DNA from: Sphingomonas sp. 32-62-10
GTDB lineage: Bacteria; Pseudomonadota; Alphaproteobacteria; Sphingomonadales; Sphingomonadaceae
Assembly: GCA_002280555.1 (NCBI GenBank)
Contig: NCEE01000010.1
Coordinates: 186,001-250,000, forward strand
Direction of reading: 5' to 3'
Length of the DNA: 64,000 bases
Within the stretch, counting starts at the first letter, position 1. Each line of letters opens with the position of its first letter. Positions 51,917-61,704 of this stretch are shown in pieces. The notes below the pieces were generated by a model. That model had not been told where the DNA came from. It ran no database searches and was given only the letters and a program-made list of their open reading frames with translations. A program made the translations under genes and the position numbers.

Positions 51917-52576
51917 ATGACCCGAATGATCATCGCCGCTGCCGGTTTCGCCGGTCTTGCCCTGATCGCCTTTGCCGGCGGCAGCGCCAATGCCGAACGT
52001 GCCGTCATTATTCCGGCCGCATTGAAGGACGTGCCCAAGACAGCGGGCATGCAAACCGCGGTGCTTGCCGGTGGTTGCTTCTGGGGCATGGAAGCCGTGT
52101 TCGAAGGGATCAAGGGCGTTCAGTCAGTCACGTCGGGCTATGCCGGCGGCACGGCAGAAACCGCGCGGTATGAGATCGTCAGTTCGGAAACGACTCGCCA
52201 TGCCGAAGCGATCAAGATCGTCTATGATCCTCGCGTGGTGAGCTATGCCACGCTGCTGCGGGTCTATTTCTCGGTCGCGCACAACCCGACCGAACTCAAC
52301 CGGCAGGGCCCCGATACCGGCCCCAGCTATCGTTCGGCGATCTTTCCGCAAAATGCCCAGCAAAAGGCGGTCGCTGCCGCCTATATCGCGCAATTGCAGA
52401 AAACCCGCGCGTTCGGCCAGCCGATCGTGACGCGGATCGAGACGGGCAAGTTCTTCCCGGCCGAAGACTATCACCAGGATTTCTTCCGCCAGAACCCCTA
52501 TCACCCCTATATCGTGCGTTTCGACAAGCCCAAGGTCGCGGCGTTCAAGGCAGCGTTTGCCGGGATCGCTCGGTAG
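51917..52576 (+). CDS. msrA: exported peptide-methionine (S)-S-oxide reductase
   Basis: A second MsrA, 219 residues, with a signal peptide (MIIAAAGFAGLALIAFAGGSANA) and active site AGGCFWGMEAVF. It has the single catalytic cysteine; the C15 equivalent of the cytoplasmic paralogue is glycine. YRSAIFPQNAQQ and AEDYHQDFF are conserved. It probably repairs oxidised methionines in the periplasm. ATG 51917 has AGAGGA upstream; an in-frame ATG at 51896 lacks one. Confidence 0.92.
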   Translation: MTRMIIAAAGFAGLALIAFAGGSANAERAVIIPAALKDVPKTAGMQTAVLAGGCFWGMEAVFEGIKGVQSVTSGYAGGTAETARYEIVSSETTRHAEAIKIVYDPRVVSYATLLRVYFSVAHNPTELNRQGPDTGPSYRSAIFPQNAQQKAVAAAYIAQLQKTRAFGQPIVTRIETGKFFPAEDYHQDFFRQNPYHPYIVRFDKPKVAAFKAAFAGIAR

Positions 52577-52638
52577 CGGCGGCAGGTCGGATCAACCCAC
52601 GCCACCGCTTCCGTTCGCCTTACGTTTTCCCTCTCTAT

Positions 52639-52673
52639 CCCGTTTGCCCTGAGCGAAGTCGAAGCCCGAACGG
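52639..52673. repeat. copy of the dispersed palindromic repeat
   Basis: GCCCTGAGCGAAGTCGAAGC with flanking CCGTTT and CCGAACGG, between the convergent msrA and pdeM genes. Here the two ends are compressed into one 35-base palindrome-like unit rather than a spaced pair. Confidence 0.75.
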
Positions 52674-52715
52674 ATGGGCTGACTCAAAGAATGATCACCA
52701 CGGCGGCAGGAACCC

Positions 52716-53378
52716 TCACGCCGCCAGCGCAAACCGTAACAACCGATCCTCCACCGGCACCAGCGCTTCGCCCGCACATCCCATCGCCCGCGTAATTTCC
52801 GGATGCGCTGCATCGAGCCCGCCCGTGAGCGCCCCAAAGGCGGGCAGCACGATCTTGGTCGCACTCGCCACGAAACACCGGCGCGAGACGTGACGCCCGC
52901 GCACCTGCACCCGCAATTTGGGGTGGAAATGTCCCGATAGCTCAGGGCGCGGCTCGGCCGGATCGGCTTCATGGCGCAGCACCATGCCATCGACCAGTGC
53001 TTCGTCCACCACCGCACCGCCATGATGATCGGCAGGCGCAGGATCGTGATTGCCCGTCACCCAAGTCCAGCGTGTGCGTGCCGTGAGCGCCCTTAACAAC
53101 GCCTGGGCGCGCGGCGGCAAGCGCGCCGATCCCGCCGAATCGTGGAAACTATCCCCCAGGCACCAGATTTCCGCTGGTTCCACGGCGTCGACGATTGCCG
53201 CCAGATCGCTCAGCGTGGCGATGCTGTCATAGGGCGGCAGCATCTGCCCGAACGATGCGAACCAGCTCGCCTTTTCGAAATGCAGATCAGCCACGAGCAG
53301 CGCGCGCCGGGCAGGCCAGAAGAGCGCGCCCTGCGGCAGCGCAAACAACGCATGGTCGGCGAACGAAAAGGGAACCAT
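52716..53378 (-). CDS. pdeM: ligase-associated DNA damage response endonuclease PdeM
   Basis: A 220-residue calcineurin-type metallophosphoesterase: LLVADLHFEKASWFASFG, CLGDSFHD, VTGNHDPAP, LSGHFHPKLRV. The FEKASWFA signature is specific for PdeM, one of four proteins (ATP ligase, DEXH helicase, MBL exonuclease, PdeM) of the LPD repair set. Two of the other three lie within 11 kb downstream in this window. Confidence 0.92.
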   Translation of the reverse strand: MVPFSFADHALFALPQGALFWPARRALLVADLHFEKASWFASFGQMLPPYDSIATLSDLAAIVDAVEPAEIWCLGDSFHDSAGSARLPPRAQALLRALTARTRWTWVTGNHDPAPADHHGGAVVDEALVDGMVLRHEADPAEPRPELSGHFHPKLRVQVRGRHVSRRCFVASATKIVLPAFGALTGGLDAAHPEITRAMGCAGEALVPVEDRLLRFALAA

Positions 53379-53510
53379 GGCCCTGCTATGCCGTGATCAA
53401 GCGAGGCGAGCAATGGCGGATTGCCCTGCAACCTTCGCGGCTGCAACAAATCGGTTGCGCCAGCCAACCACAGGCGTAAAGCGCGCCGTTCCGCAAAGAG
53501 CACCCAATCT

Positions 53511-55430
53511 ATGTCCGCTGCTGACACTGTGCCTGAGGATACCCGCCAAACCAGCCGCGCCACGTTGATGTTGGCGATCGGCGCGATCGGCGTGGTGTTC
53601 GGCGATATCGGTACCAGCCCGCTTTACGCGTTTCGCGAAGCGCTCGGCCAATCGGCGGCGGGCGGCATCGATGCAAGCGAGATTCTGGGCGTCTTGTCCC
53701 TGGCGATATGGGCGCTGATTATCGTCGTCACCTTCAAATACGTGCTGTTCCTGATGCGCGCCGATAACCAGGGCGAGGGCGGCGTGCTCGCGCTGACGGC
53801 ACTGGCGCGGCGATCCATCGGCACGCGCGCCACGATCGCACTGGTGCTGGGGGCGGCGGGCGCGGCGCTGTTTTACGGCGATGCCATCCTCACCCCTGCC
53901 TTGTCGGTGCTATCGGCGGTCGAAGGGTTAAAGACCATTCCCGGTGTCGGCCAGCTCATTACCGAGCCGGTCATCCTGGGGGTGACCATCGCCATTCTGG
54001 TCGGCCTGTTTTTTATCCAGTCACGCGGCACGGCCAGTGTATCGAAGCTGTTCGGCCCGGTCTGCGTGCTGTGGTTCGTATCGATCGGCGGGCTTGGCGC
54101 GTATCATATCGCCAGCCAGCCGGGCATATTGGCAGCGCTCTCCCCCTTTTATGGCATCGCCTTCCTCCTCCAGCACGGGGTGATCGGGCTGTTCGTGCTC
54201 GGCGCCGTGTTTCTGGCGGTGACCGGGGCGGAGGCGTTGACCGCCGATATGGGCCATTTCGGGCGCTTCCCGATCCAGCTCGGCTGGTTCGCCTTGGTGT
54301 TCCCGGCACTGGTGCTCAACTATCTCGGGCAAGGCGCGTTCGCATTGACCGCGCTCCACGCGGCGACGGCTGCGGGCCAGCCCTTTGCCAATCAGGACTG
54401 GTTCTTTCTGATGGTCCCGGGGGCGCTGCGCATCCCGATGGTGCTGCTGGCGATGCTGGCGACGATCATCGCGAGCCAGGCGGTCATCACCGGCGCGTTT
54501 TCGCTCACGCAACAGGCGATCCAGCTGGGGCTTTTACCCCGCCTGCGCATCCGCCAGACATCGGCGGACAATTCGGGCCAGATTTATCTGCCAGCGATCA
54601 ACTGGCTGCTCCTGATCGGTGTGCTGGTGCTTGTCACCCAGTTTCGCAGCTCGTCCGCGATGGCCGCGGCTTACGGCATCGCGGTGACGGGAACGATGGT
54701 GGTCACGACGTGCCTTGCCTATCTGGTGGTGCGGCATCACTGGCACTGGGGCCGCGTGCAGGCGACTGTGCTGATCGTGCCGTTTCTGGCGCTCGACCTT
54801 ATCTTTTTCGGATCGAACATCCTGCGCGTGATCGAAGGCGGCTGGGTGCCTTTGGTCGTGGCGGCGGCGATCGGCCTGATCATCGCGACCTGGCGGCGCG
54901 GCAAGGCGATCGTCAATGCGTTTGAGGCCCGCCAGAGCATTCCGCTTGCCGATCTCGCCGCCGCGCTTGCCAAGCGCCCGCCTGAGCGCGTCGAGGGGAC
55001 GGCTGTATTCCTGACGGCAAATCCAGACAATACACCGGGCGCGCTGCTGCATAATTTGAAGCACAACAAGGTGCTGCACGAACGCAACCTCATCGTCAGC
55101 GTGCGCACCGCCGATCGCCCGGTCATCCCGGTCGAGGAGCGGGCAACCGTGGCGCGGATCGACGATAATTTCACCAGCGTCGTGCTGAAATACGGCTTTA
55201 TGGAAACCCCCGATGTGCCGCACGACTTGACCGTGCAGCTGGCGATCACCCCGATGAAGACGAGCTATTTCATCGGCCGCAACACGCTGAAGGCATCGGG
55301 CCAAGTCGGCATGCCGTTATGGCAGGACCGCATCTTCATGTTCCTGCAACGGAACGCGAGCGACCCCACCGATTTCCTGCGCATCCCGCCCGGCAAGGTG
55401 CTCGAACTGGGCGAGCAGGTGACAGTCTGA
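53511..55430 (+). CDS. kup: KUP-family potassium uptake protein
   Basis: A 639-residue potassium/proton symporter with about 12 helices and a soluble C-terminal domain. GVVFGDIGTSPLYAFRE and FKYVLFLMRADNQGEGGVLALTAL (in part) are the KUP signatures. The start at ATG 53511 (MSAADTVPED) gives the usual length. The PepSY gene follows after 48 bases. Confidence 0.95.
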   Translation: MSAADTVPEDTRQTSRATLMLAIGAIGVVFGDIGTSPLYAFREALGQSAAGGIDASEILGVLSLAIWALIIVVTFKYVLFLMRADNQGEGGVLALTALARRSIGTRATIALVLGAAGAALFYGDAILTPALSVLSAVEGLKTIPGVGQLITEPVILGVTIAILVGLFFIQSRGTASVSKLFGPVCVLWFVSIGGLGAYHIASQPGILAALSPFYGIAFLLQHGVIGLFVLGAVFLAVTGAEALTADMGHFGRFPIQLGWFALVFPALVLNYLGQGAFALTALHAATAAGQPFANQDWFFLMVPGALRIPMVLLAMLATIIASQAVITGAFSLTQQAIQLGLLPRLRIRQTSADNSGQIYLPAINWLLLIGVLVLVTQFRSSSAMAAAYGIAVTGTMVVTTCLAYLVVRHHWHWGRVQATVLIVPFLALDLIFFGSNILRVIEGGWVPLVVAAAIGLIIATWRRGKAIVNAFEARQSIPLADLAAALAKRPPERVEGTAVFLTANPDNTPGALLHNLKHNKVLHERNLIVSVRTADRPVIPVEERATVARIDDNFTSVVLKYGFMETPDVPHDLTVQLAITPMKTSYFIGRNTLKASGQVGMPLWQDRIFMFLQRNASDPTDFLRIPPGKVLELGEQVTV

Positions 55431-55478
55431 CGTAACGCGTTGCGTGGCTGTGGCCGATTCCGGAGCAGAAAGAGCGAT

Positions 55479-56195
55479 ATGTCGATCACCAGCCTTGCCG
55501 GCACGGTTCATAAATGGCTTGCTCTGGTGTTGCTGCTGCCGATCCTTTTCTGGTTCGGCAGCGGCTTGTTCTTTGCCCTGTCACCGATCGAGCAGGTCCG
55601 CAGCGAGCATCTGATGGCGCGCCAACCCGTCCAGTCGATGGCGGTTGCCACCGCCGCCTCGGGCCTCAAACGGCTCGCCGATCGAGGCATCGGCTCAGCC
55701 GACCGGATCGAACTGCGGATGCTGCTTGGCAAGCCCGTGGCGCTGGTGAGCCATGGCAAGGATCGACCCAAGCTTTTCGATCTCACCTCGGTTGTGCAGA
55801 TCAACCCCGTGTCTTCGGCCACGGCAACAGCCATCGCGCGGCAGGATTATCGCGGGGCTTTTGCGGTCGACCGCGTCGTGGCCATCACGCAAAACTCGCC
55901 CGAATATCGCGGCGCATTGCCCGCCTGGGAAGTCCGTCTGAAAGGCGATACCGGCCTGTCGATCTATGTGGCCGCCGATACCGGTCTTGTCACTGCGCGC
56001 CGATCCGACCTGTGGCGCGCGTATGATTTCCTGTGGGGCCTGCATATCCTCGACATCAAGGAGCACGAAAACTTCAACAGCTGGCTGCTCGTGCTTGCGG
56101 TCGGATCGAGCCTGATCTTGCTGGTATCGGGCATCGTCCTGATCCCCGAACGGCTTGGCTGGATTGCACGGTGGCGACGGACAAAGCGCGCCTGA
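55479..56195 (+). CDS. PepSY-domain membrane protein
   Basis: A 238-residue protein with an N-terminal helix (WLALVLLLPILFWFGSGLFF), a periplasmic PepSY-like part (ALPAWEVRLKGDTGLSIYVAADTGLV, in part), and a C-terminal helix (LLVLAVGSSLILLVSGIVLIP). HKWLALVLLLP and LWGLHILDIKEHENFNSW are typical of the PepSY-TM group, often linked to iron-reductase functions. The role is unknown. Convergent with the M20 peptidase gene. Confidence 0.8.
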   Translation: MSITSLAGTVHKWLALVLLLPILFWFGSGLFFALSPIEQVRSEHLMARQPVQSMAVATAASGLKRLADRGIGSADRIELRMLLGKPVALVSHGKDRPKLFDLTSVVQINPVSSATATAIARQDYRGAFAVDRVVAITQNSPEYRGALPAWEVRLKGDTGLSIYVAADTGLVTARRSDLWRAYDFLWGLHILDIKEHENFNSWLLVLAVGSSLILLVSGIVLIPERLGWIARWRRTKRA

Positions 56196-56201
56196 CCCGC
56201 C

Positions 56202-57644
56202 TTACCCCGCGTACAGCTTCACCAGATCGAACAGGTAATCGCGGCCGGCATAGATTGATTCGATCTTAAGCCGCTCGTTCAGGCCGTGGGTGCCATTGCC
56301 GTCCGGATCGATGAAGATGCCCGGCGCGCCGTATACCGGAATGCCGATCGCCTGCAGGAAGATACCGTCGGTGGCACCCGTCGACATCAGCGGCAGCAAC
56401 GGCACGCCGGGAAAATGCTTCGCCGCCAGCTTTCGCGCGGGATCCATGATCTTGGGATCGAGCTTGGTCGGGATGGCGGTCGGGCGAACCGGCGCATTCG
56501 CCGTTACCGTCACCAATGGTCCCGCCAGTTCCTGCAGCTTCAGCCGGGTCTGCTCGACCGTTTCACCGGGGAATATCCGGCAATTCACATTGGCGGTCGC
56601 GCGCTGCGGCAGCGCATTTTCGGCATGGCCCGCCGTCAGGATGGTCGTCACGCAGGTCGTGCGCAGCGTCGAATGCATCGCCTTGTCTCGGCTGATCAGC
56701 GCGTCAGCCTCGGTATCAAGGGGGTTGGCGAGCAAACGGGTGATCGCCCCGCCGATCGCGCCGCCAGTGGCCGCTGCCGTCGCGGTGAAGAAAGCGCGCG
56801 TCGTGTCGGTGAACTTCACCGGAAATTCATAGCCCTGCACCGCCTTGATCGCATCGGCTAGCTCGTAGATCGCGTTCTTGGGCACCGGCTGCGAACTGTG
56901 CCCGCCGGGATTGCTGGCGAGGAAGGTGTAGTTTTGCGACGCCTTCTCCCCGACCTGCATCGCGAGCAACTGGCGTTTGCCGCTGGCGTCATAGCGCCCG
57001 CCCCCGCCCTCGTTCAGCGCGAATTCGGCAGCGATCAGATCGGGCTTGTTCTGCGCGAGCCACTGCGCGCCGTTCCACGCGAACGTCGTTTCCTCGCCAC
57101 AGGTCAGCGCGAGCTTGATCGTGCGCTTGGGCTTATAGCCATCCTTTTTGAAGCGGATCATGCTGTCCGCCCACACTGCGGCCTGCGCCTTGTCGTCCAT
57201 CGTCCCGCGGCCATAATAATAGCCGTTTTCCTCGATCAGCGTGAACGGATCGCGCACCCAATCCTCACGCTTGGCCTCAACCACATCGAGATGGCCGAGC
57301 AGCAACATGGGCTTGAGCTTCTTGTCGGTACCCGGCAGCACCGCGACCAGGCCACCGTCCTTGGGATGATCGGGCACGCTGAAATAGGTGATATCGCTAT
57401 CGGCATAGCCCGCTGCCTTCATCCGCGCGCCGATCTGCGCCGCGGCCTGGGTGCAGCTGCCCGATGACAGCGTCGTGTTGGTCTCAACCAGTTCCTTGTA
57501 CAGACCGAAAAATGCCTGCTGATCGGGGCGCGACTGGGCCTGCGCGACAACCGGCACGGCAAGCGTCGCCAGCGCCACCCCGCCAGCAAGCGCTGCCTTG
57601 ACCAACTTCATTCCGCCGTTCGTGCCGCGCATCGCCATACCCAT
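56202..57644 (-). CDS. exported M20-family metallopeptidase
   Basis: A 480-residue zinc peptidase with a signal peptide (AALAGGVALATLAVPVVAQA). M20 motifs: LLGHLDVVEAKRE, GRGTMDDKAQAAV, TCGEETTFAWNG and a C-terminal zinc-ligand histidine in GNGTHGLNER. Start uncertain: ATGs at 57644, 57638 and 57611 are all in frame; the signal peptide is complete from the last. Probably a periplasmic dipeptidase or carboxypeptidase. Confidence 0.9.
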   Translation of the reverse strand: MGMAMRGTNGGMKLVKAALAGGVALATLAVPVVAQAQSRPDQQAFFGLYKELVETNTTLSSGSCTQAAAQIGARMKAAGYADSDITYFSVPDHPKDGGLVAVLPGTDKKLKPMLLLGHLDVVEAKREDWVRDPFTLIEENGYYYGRGTMDDKAQAAVWADSMIRFKKDGYKPKRTIKLALTCGEETTFAWNGAQWLAQNKPDLIAAEFALNEGGGGRYDASGKRQLLAMQVGEKASQNYTFLASNPGGHSSQPVPKNAIYELADAIKAVQGYEFPVKFTDTTRAFFTATAAATGGAIGGAITRLLANPLDTEADALISRDKAMHSTLRTTCVTTILTAGHAENALPQRATANVNCRIFPGETVEQTRLKLQELAGPLVTVTANAPVRPTAIPTKLDPKIMDPARKLAAKHFPGVPLLPLMSTGATDGIFLQAIGIPVYGAPGIFIDPDGNGTHGLNERLKIESIYAGRDYLFDLVKLYAG

Positions 57645-57702
57645 CCTGTCTGGTGTTCAGGCGCGATGTAGATCGGTTTTGCCGACGATTGGCAATAACC
57701 GA

Positions 57703-58641
57703 TCAGCGGCGGCGGCGCGGCAGCGACACGCGCACTTCGCGATTGGCGAAATCGATGTCGACCCGGCGGAACTGGCGCAGCGCATCCATGCCGAGCAACA
57801 ATGCCGGTCGCTTGCGCAGGCCGAATACGGAAAACGGCGCGGCATCGCGAAATGCGACCGGCAGCGTCTGGAACACCACCCCGCCGATCGTCACATCTTT
57901 CACCACCGCATATTCGGCCTCCAGCTTGGCGCCCGTCACGCTGGTCAGCGTGATCATCGCCGATTGCTCGCGCTTGCCGCCGACCAGTTGAAGCATCGCC
58001 AGATTGCCCAGCGACACCGCTGTACCGGTATCGACAATCACCCGGATCCGCTTGCCCCGAAAATAGGCGTCGGTGACAACCAGCTGGCGGAACTGGCTGC
58101 GCGCCCGGATAACGATTTCGTCGGGGGTGTCGCCGAAATTGGCGGGCCGGGCCGACGCACCGACCAATCGCATCTCGTTCGCTTCAAAATCGATCCGAAT
58201 CGCATGCCCGGCAAGCAGATCAAGCCCCAGCAACCCCGGTGCGCCGAGATCATAGCCACCAAAGGTCGGCGCCTCGATCCGCGCGATCTCGACGTTGCTC
58301 ACCCGGAGTTGGGGCATCACTGCCGTGGTGGCGTTGACCGCACCGGTAATCGTCGTCACCCGCACCGTCTTGCCGCGCGCGAGTTTCAACAGCGCGGCCA
58401 GTTCGCTCGAAATCACCGATCGTTCGGCCCCGGTATCGATCGTGAACGGATAGGGCCCTTCGCCGCCGATCGTTACCGGCACCGTCATTCGCCCCGGAAT
58501 GTCGCTGCCCAGTGCGATCACGCTTTCGGTGGTGAGGGGGGCGGGTCCCTGTGCTCGCACATCGCTCGGCACAGGTTGGGCCCATGCCGGGCTGGATATC
58601 AGCAGCAATAGCAGGAACATCGGGCCGATCACGTTACGCAT
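57703..58641 (-). CDS. exported retropepsin-like aspartyl protease with two DTG motifs
   Basis: A 312-residue exported protein (signal region GPMFLLLLLISSPAWAQ). Two retropepsin folds are present in tandem: FTIDTGAERSVIS (first) and RVIVDTGTAVSLGN (second), each followed by the hydrophobic flap and GLLGLDLL / LLLGMDALR strands. A single-chain double-domain retropepsin resembles bacterial gag-asp_protease-like proteins. Start at ATG 58641 (MRNVIGPM); longer in-frame forms exist. Substrate unknown. Confidence 0.82.
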   Translation of the reverse strand: MRNVIGPMFLLLLLISSPAWAQPVPSDVRAQGPAPLTTESVIALGSDIPGRMTVPVTIGGEGPYPFTIDTGAERSVISSELAALLKLARGKTVRVTTITGAVNATTAVMPQLRVSNVEIARIEAPTFGGYDLGAPGLLGLDLLAGHAIRIDFEANEMRLVGASARPANFGDTPDEIVIRARSQFRQLVVTDAYFRGKRIRVIVDTGTAVSLGNLAMLQLVGGKREQSAMITLTSVTGAKLEAEYAVVKDVTIGGVVFQTLPVAFRDAAPFSVFGLRKRPALLLGMDALRQFRRVDIDFANREVRVSLPRRRR

Positions 58642-58681
58642 GCCGCACGGAATATGCCTGCGCCTCTGTTTCGACAAGCGA

Positions 58682-61093
58682 TCAATCAAGCCGCATCGCC
58701 TCCACCGCCAGCGCCTCGGCCTCGATCAGCAACGCATCATCGGCCAGCCCCTGGGGCACGCTTTCCCGTCCGATCATCACCAGCACTGGCACCGCGAGCG
58801 GTGACACGCGGTCGAGCGCCACGTGCAACATCGTCCCCGCCGCGCGATCGAGCAGATCGGCAAGCCGCCCGACATCGGTCATCTTCGCGCGCGCATCGGC
58901 CCAGGCGGCCTTCAGCAATAGATGTTCAGGCTCATACCGGCGCAGCACGTCATAAATCAGGTCGGTCGAAAAGGTCACCTGTTTGCCGGTCTTGCGTTTG
59001 CCCGGCTGTTGCCGCTCGACCAGCCCACCGATCACCGCGACTTCGCGAAAGGCGCGCTTCAACAGGTGCGAGCCTTGCACCCAGTCGACGAACTCATCCT
59101 CCAGGATGTCGGCGGAGAACAGTGCGGCGGGCTCCATCACCGGATCGAGCGAATAACAGGCCAGCGCATAATCATTCGCCACGAACCCCAGTGGCTTCAG
59201 CCCCAAGGTCTCCATTCGCCGGGTCAGCAACATGCCGAGCGACTGGTGCGCGTTCCACCCTTCGAAACAATAAGCGACCATGTAATGCCGCCCCTCATGC
59301 GGGAAGGTTTCGACCAGCAATTGCCCCGGCTGCGGCATGATCGATCGTTTCGACTGGATGTCGAGCCATTCGCGGACATCATCGGGAAAGCGGTGCCAGC
59401 CGCCGGGATCGGCGAGGAAACCTCGCACCCGGTTCGCCAGATTGGTGGTCAGCGGCATCCGCGCGCCGCCATAGCTGGGGATACGCGCTGGTCGGGAGGT
59501 GGCGCGGACGATCAGGTCCTCATTGTCGATCTTCTCGACCTCAAGGCTCATCCCGGCAAAAAAGAACGTGTCGCGGACTGACAAGGTCGCCGCGAACCCT
59601 TCCTCCACCCGCCCCAATTACCGCCCATTGCGGAACCGCACGCTCAGCATCGTCGCCTCGACGATGATCCCGGCGTTCAGCCGGTGCTGCGCTATGAATT
59701 TGGGATGGCTGATGCGCCAGGTGCCATCGGGATCCCGCACCAGCCGCTTGAACTTGTCATAGGCTTTCAGCGCATAGCCGCCGTCGCTGATGAACCCCAG
59801 CACCCGGGCGAACTGATCATCGGTCAGCGCCGAATAGGGGAGCGCGGATCGCACCTCGGCCAGCATCGCCGCCTCGTCGAAGGGTGCTGCACAGGCGCAG
59901 GCCATGATATGCTGCGCCAGCACATCGAGCCCGCCTGCCCGAAAATCATCGGCGTCGAGCTCGCGGTCAGCCACCGCATCGAGTGCAGCGCGCGCCTCGA
60001 GATATTCGAAGCGATTGCCCGGCACGACGATCGCCTCGCTCGCCTCGTCGAGCCGGTGATTGGCGCGACCGATCCGCTGGAGCAGCCGTGATGCCCCCTT
60101 GGGCGCGCCCATCTGGATGACGCAATCGACGTCCCCCCAGTCGATGCCCATATCGAGGCTGGCGGTACAGACGAGACCGCGCAATTTACCGTCGGCCATC
60201 GCACTTTCCACCTTACGCCGCGCCTCAAGCGACAGCGATCCGTGGTGGATTCCGATCGGCAGCTGCAGATCGTTCGCCTTCCAAAGATCCTGAAAGATCA
60301 GCTCGGCGAGCGCGCGGGTGTTGCAGAAGACGAGCGTCGTCCGGTGCGTCTCGATCTCGGCGATCACCTGTTCGGCGGCATAGCGCCCCGAATGGCCCGA
60401 CCAGGGCACGCGCCCTTGCGGCAACAGGATCGAGATATCGGGGTCCGCCCCCGGCTCCCCCTGCACCGTCGTCACCAAATCGATATCGCCATCGGGCGCG
60501 AGCCAGGCACGATAGCCATCGGGATCGGCCACGGTCGCCGATAGCGCCACGCGCCGCATCCCTGGCGATATCGCCTGCAGTCGCGCCATAGCGAGCGACA
60601 GCAGATCACCGCGCTTCTGCGTGGCAAAGGCGTGCACCTCATCGATCACGATCGTCTTCAGATTGGCAAACATCAGGAACGAGTCGGGATAGCTGATCAG
60701 CAGAGACAGCGATTCAGGGGTGGTCAGCAGGATCTGCGGCGGCTTAATCCGCTGGCGCAGCTTGCGATCGCTTGGGGTATCACCGGTGCGCGTTTCGACC
60801 CGGATATCAAGCCCCATTTCCTCGATCGGCGTGATCAGGTTGCGCTGCACATCGACCGCAAGCGCCTTGAGCGGCGAGACGTAGAGCGTGTGCAGCCCCT
60901 CAGCGGGCGATTCGATCAGTTCGGCCAGGGTCGGCAAAAACCCCGCCAGCGTCTTCCCCGCCCCCGTCGGCGCGACGAGGAGCGCATGCCGACCGGCACG
61001 CCCCGCCGCGAGCATGTCGAGCTGGTGCCGCCGGGGCGCCCAACCTTTGTCCGCGAACCAGTCAGTCAAGGGTTGGGGCAGCGGCGGCATCAT
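58682..61093 (-). pseudogene. ligase-associated DEXH-box helicase, split by an in-frame TAA
   Basis: The reading frame covers 803 codons, the full family length, but is interrupted at 59618-59620 by TAA. The first part (491 residues) has APTGAGKTLAG (Walker A), VIDEVHAF (DEVH box), LSATV and QRIGRANHR (motif VI). The stop falls after VRFRNGR, and the same frame resumes at once with LGRVEEGFAATLSVRDTFFF, which in intact relatives is contiguous. The second part (311 residues) carries the C-terminal helicase-associated domains. TTG at 59617 could act as a restart. Possible readings: nonsense mutation, sequencing error, or two co-folding polypeptides. Confidence 0.85.
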
Positions 61094-61159
61094 CCGGCTT
61101 GTATAGGCAGCTGGCGGCGGCGTACCACTGGCTGCGGTGCAAGACCTGGGGGCATTTCA

Positions 61160-61576
61160 ATGACCGGACGTTTCCTGATCCGCGCGATCGGCCTCGCGCT
61201 ACTGGCGCTAGCGCTCGGTGTTATCTTCGTTGTCATCTGGGTGACGATCTATTCCGAGATGATCGATCCAGGCCGGGGGGAAAGTTTTTATCAGGCCTAT
61301 GCCATGCGTATCGCGCCGGTCATCGGCATCGCCAGCGGCATCCCGCTGCTCTTCACTGGCGGCTGGCTGGCGGCGCGACGTCGCGGAGAGCTGCCGGGCT
61401 GGCAAGCAGGCGCGGCGGTGGGCATCGCTTATGCCGTGATCGATCTGCCGCTGATCGCGGCACTGGCAGGCGGGGCGATTCCCTGGGGCTATGTCGCGCT
61501 GTCCTACGGCACGAAGATCGCCGCAGCGGCAGCAGGCGGCCGGGCATCAGCGCGAATGGCTTCGGCGAACGACTGA
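61160..61576 (+). CDS. hypothetical membrane protein
   Basis: A 138-residue protein with four hydrophobic helices (AIGLALLALALGVIFVVIWV, IAPVIGIASGIPLLFTGGWLA, AAVGIAYAVIDLPLIAALAGG and the C-terminal one), divergent from the helicase. I do not recognise the family. It may be co-transcribed with genes further downstream, but a 128-base gap with no coding sequence lies between. Confidence 0.6.
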   Translation: MTGRFLIRAIGLALLALALGVIFVVIWVTIYSEMIDPGRGESFYQAYAMRIAPVIGIASGIPLLFTGGWLAARRRGELPGWQAGAAVGIAYAVIDLPLIAALAGGAIPWGYVALSYGTKIAAAAAGGRASARMASAND

Positions 61577-61704
61577 TCAAACGGGATTGCCGTTTGTTTC
61601 CGCCATAAGCACCTGCTTGTCTCGCCGCACCTAAGCCAATCGCCAATGGCATGGCCATGCCATCGCCGACATCTCCTAGGCACCTCAAGCAAGGGAGATG
61701 TTTC

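Noticed and set aside
60632..61159. Upstream extension of the 138-residue membrane protein frame
   Set aside because: It is antisense to the helicase core; the hydrophobic protein starts at ATG 61160.
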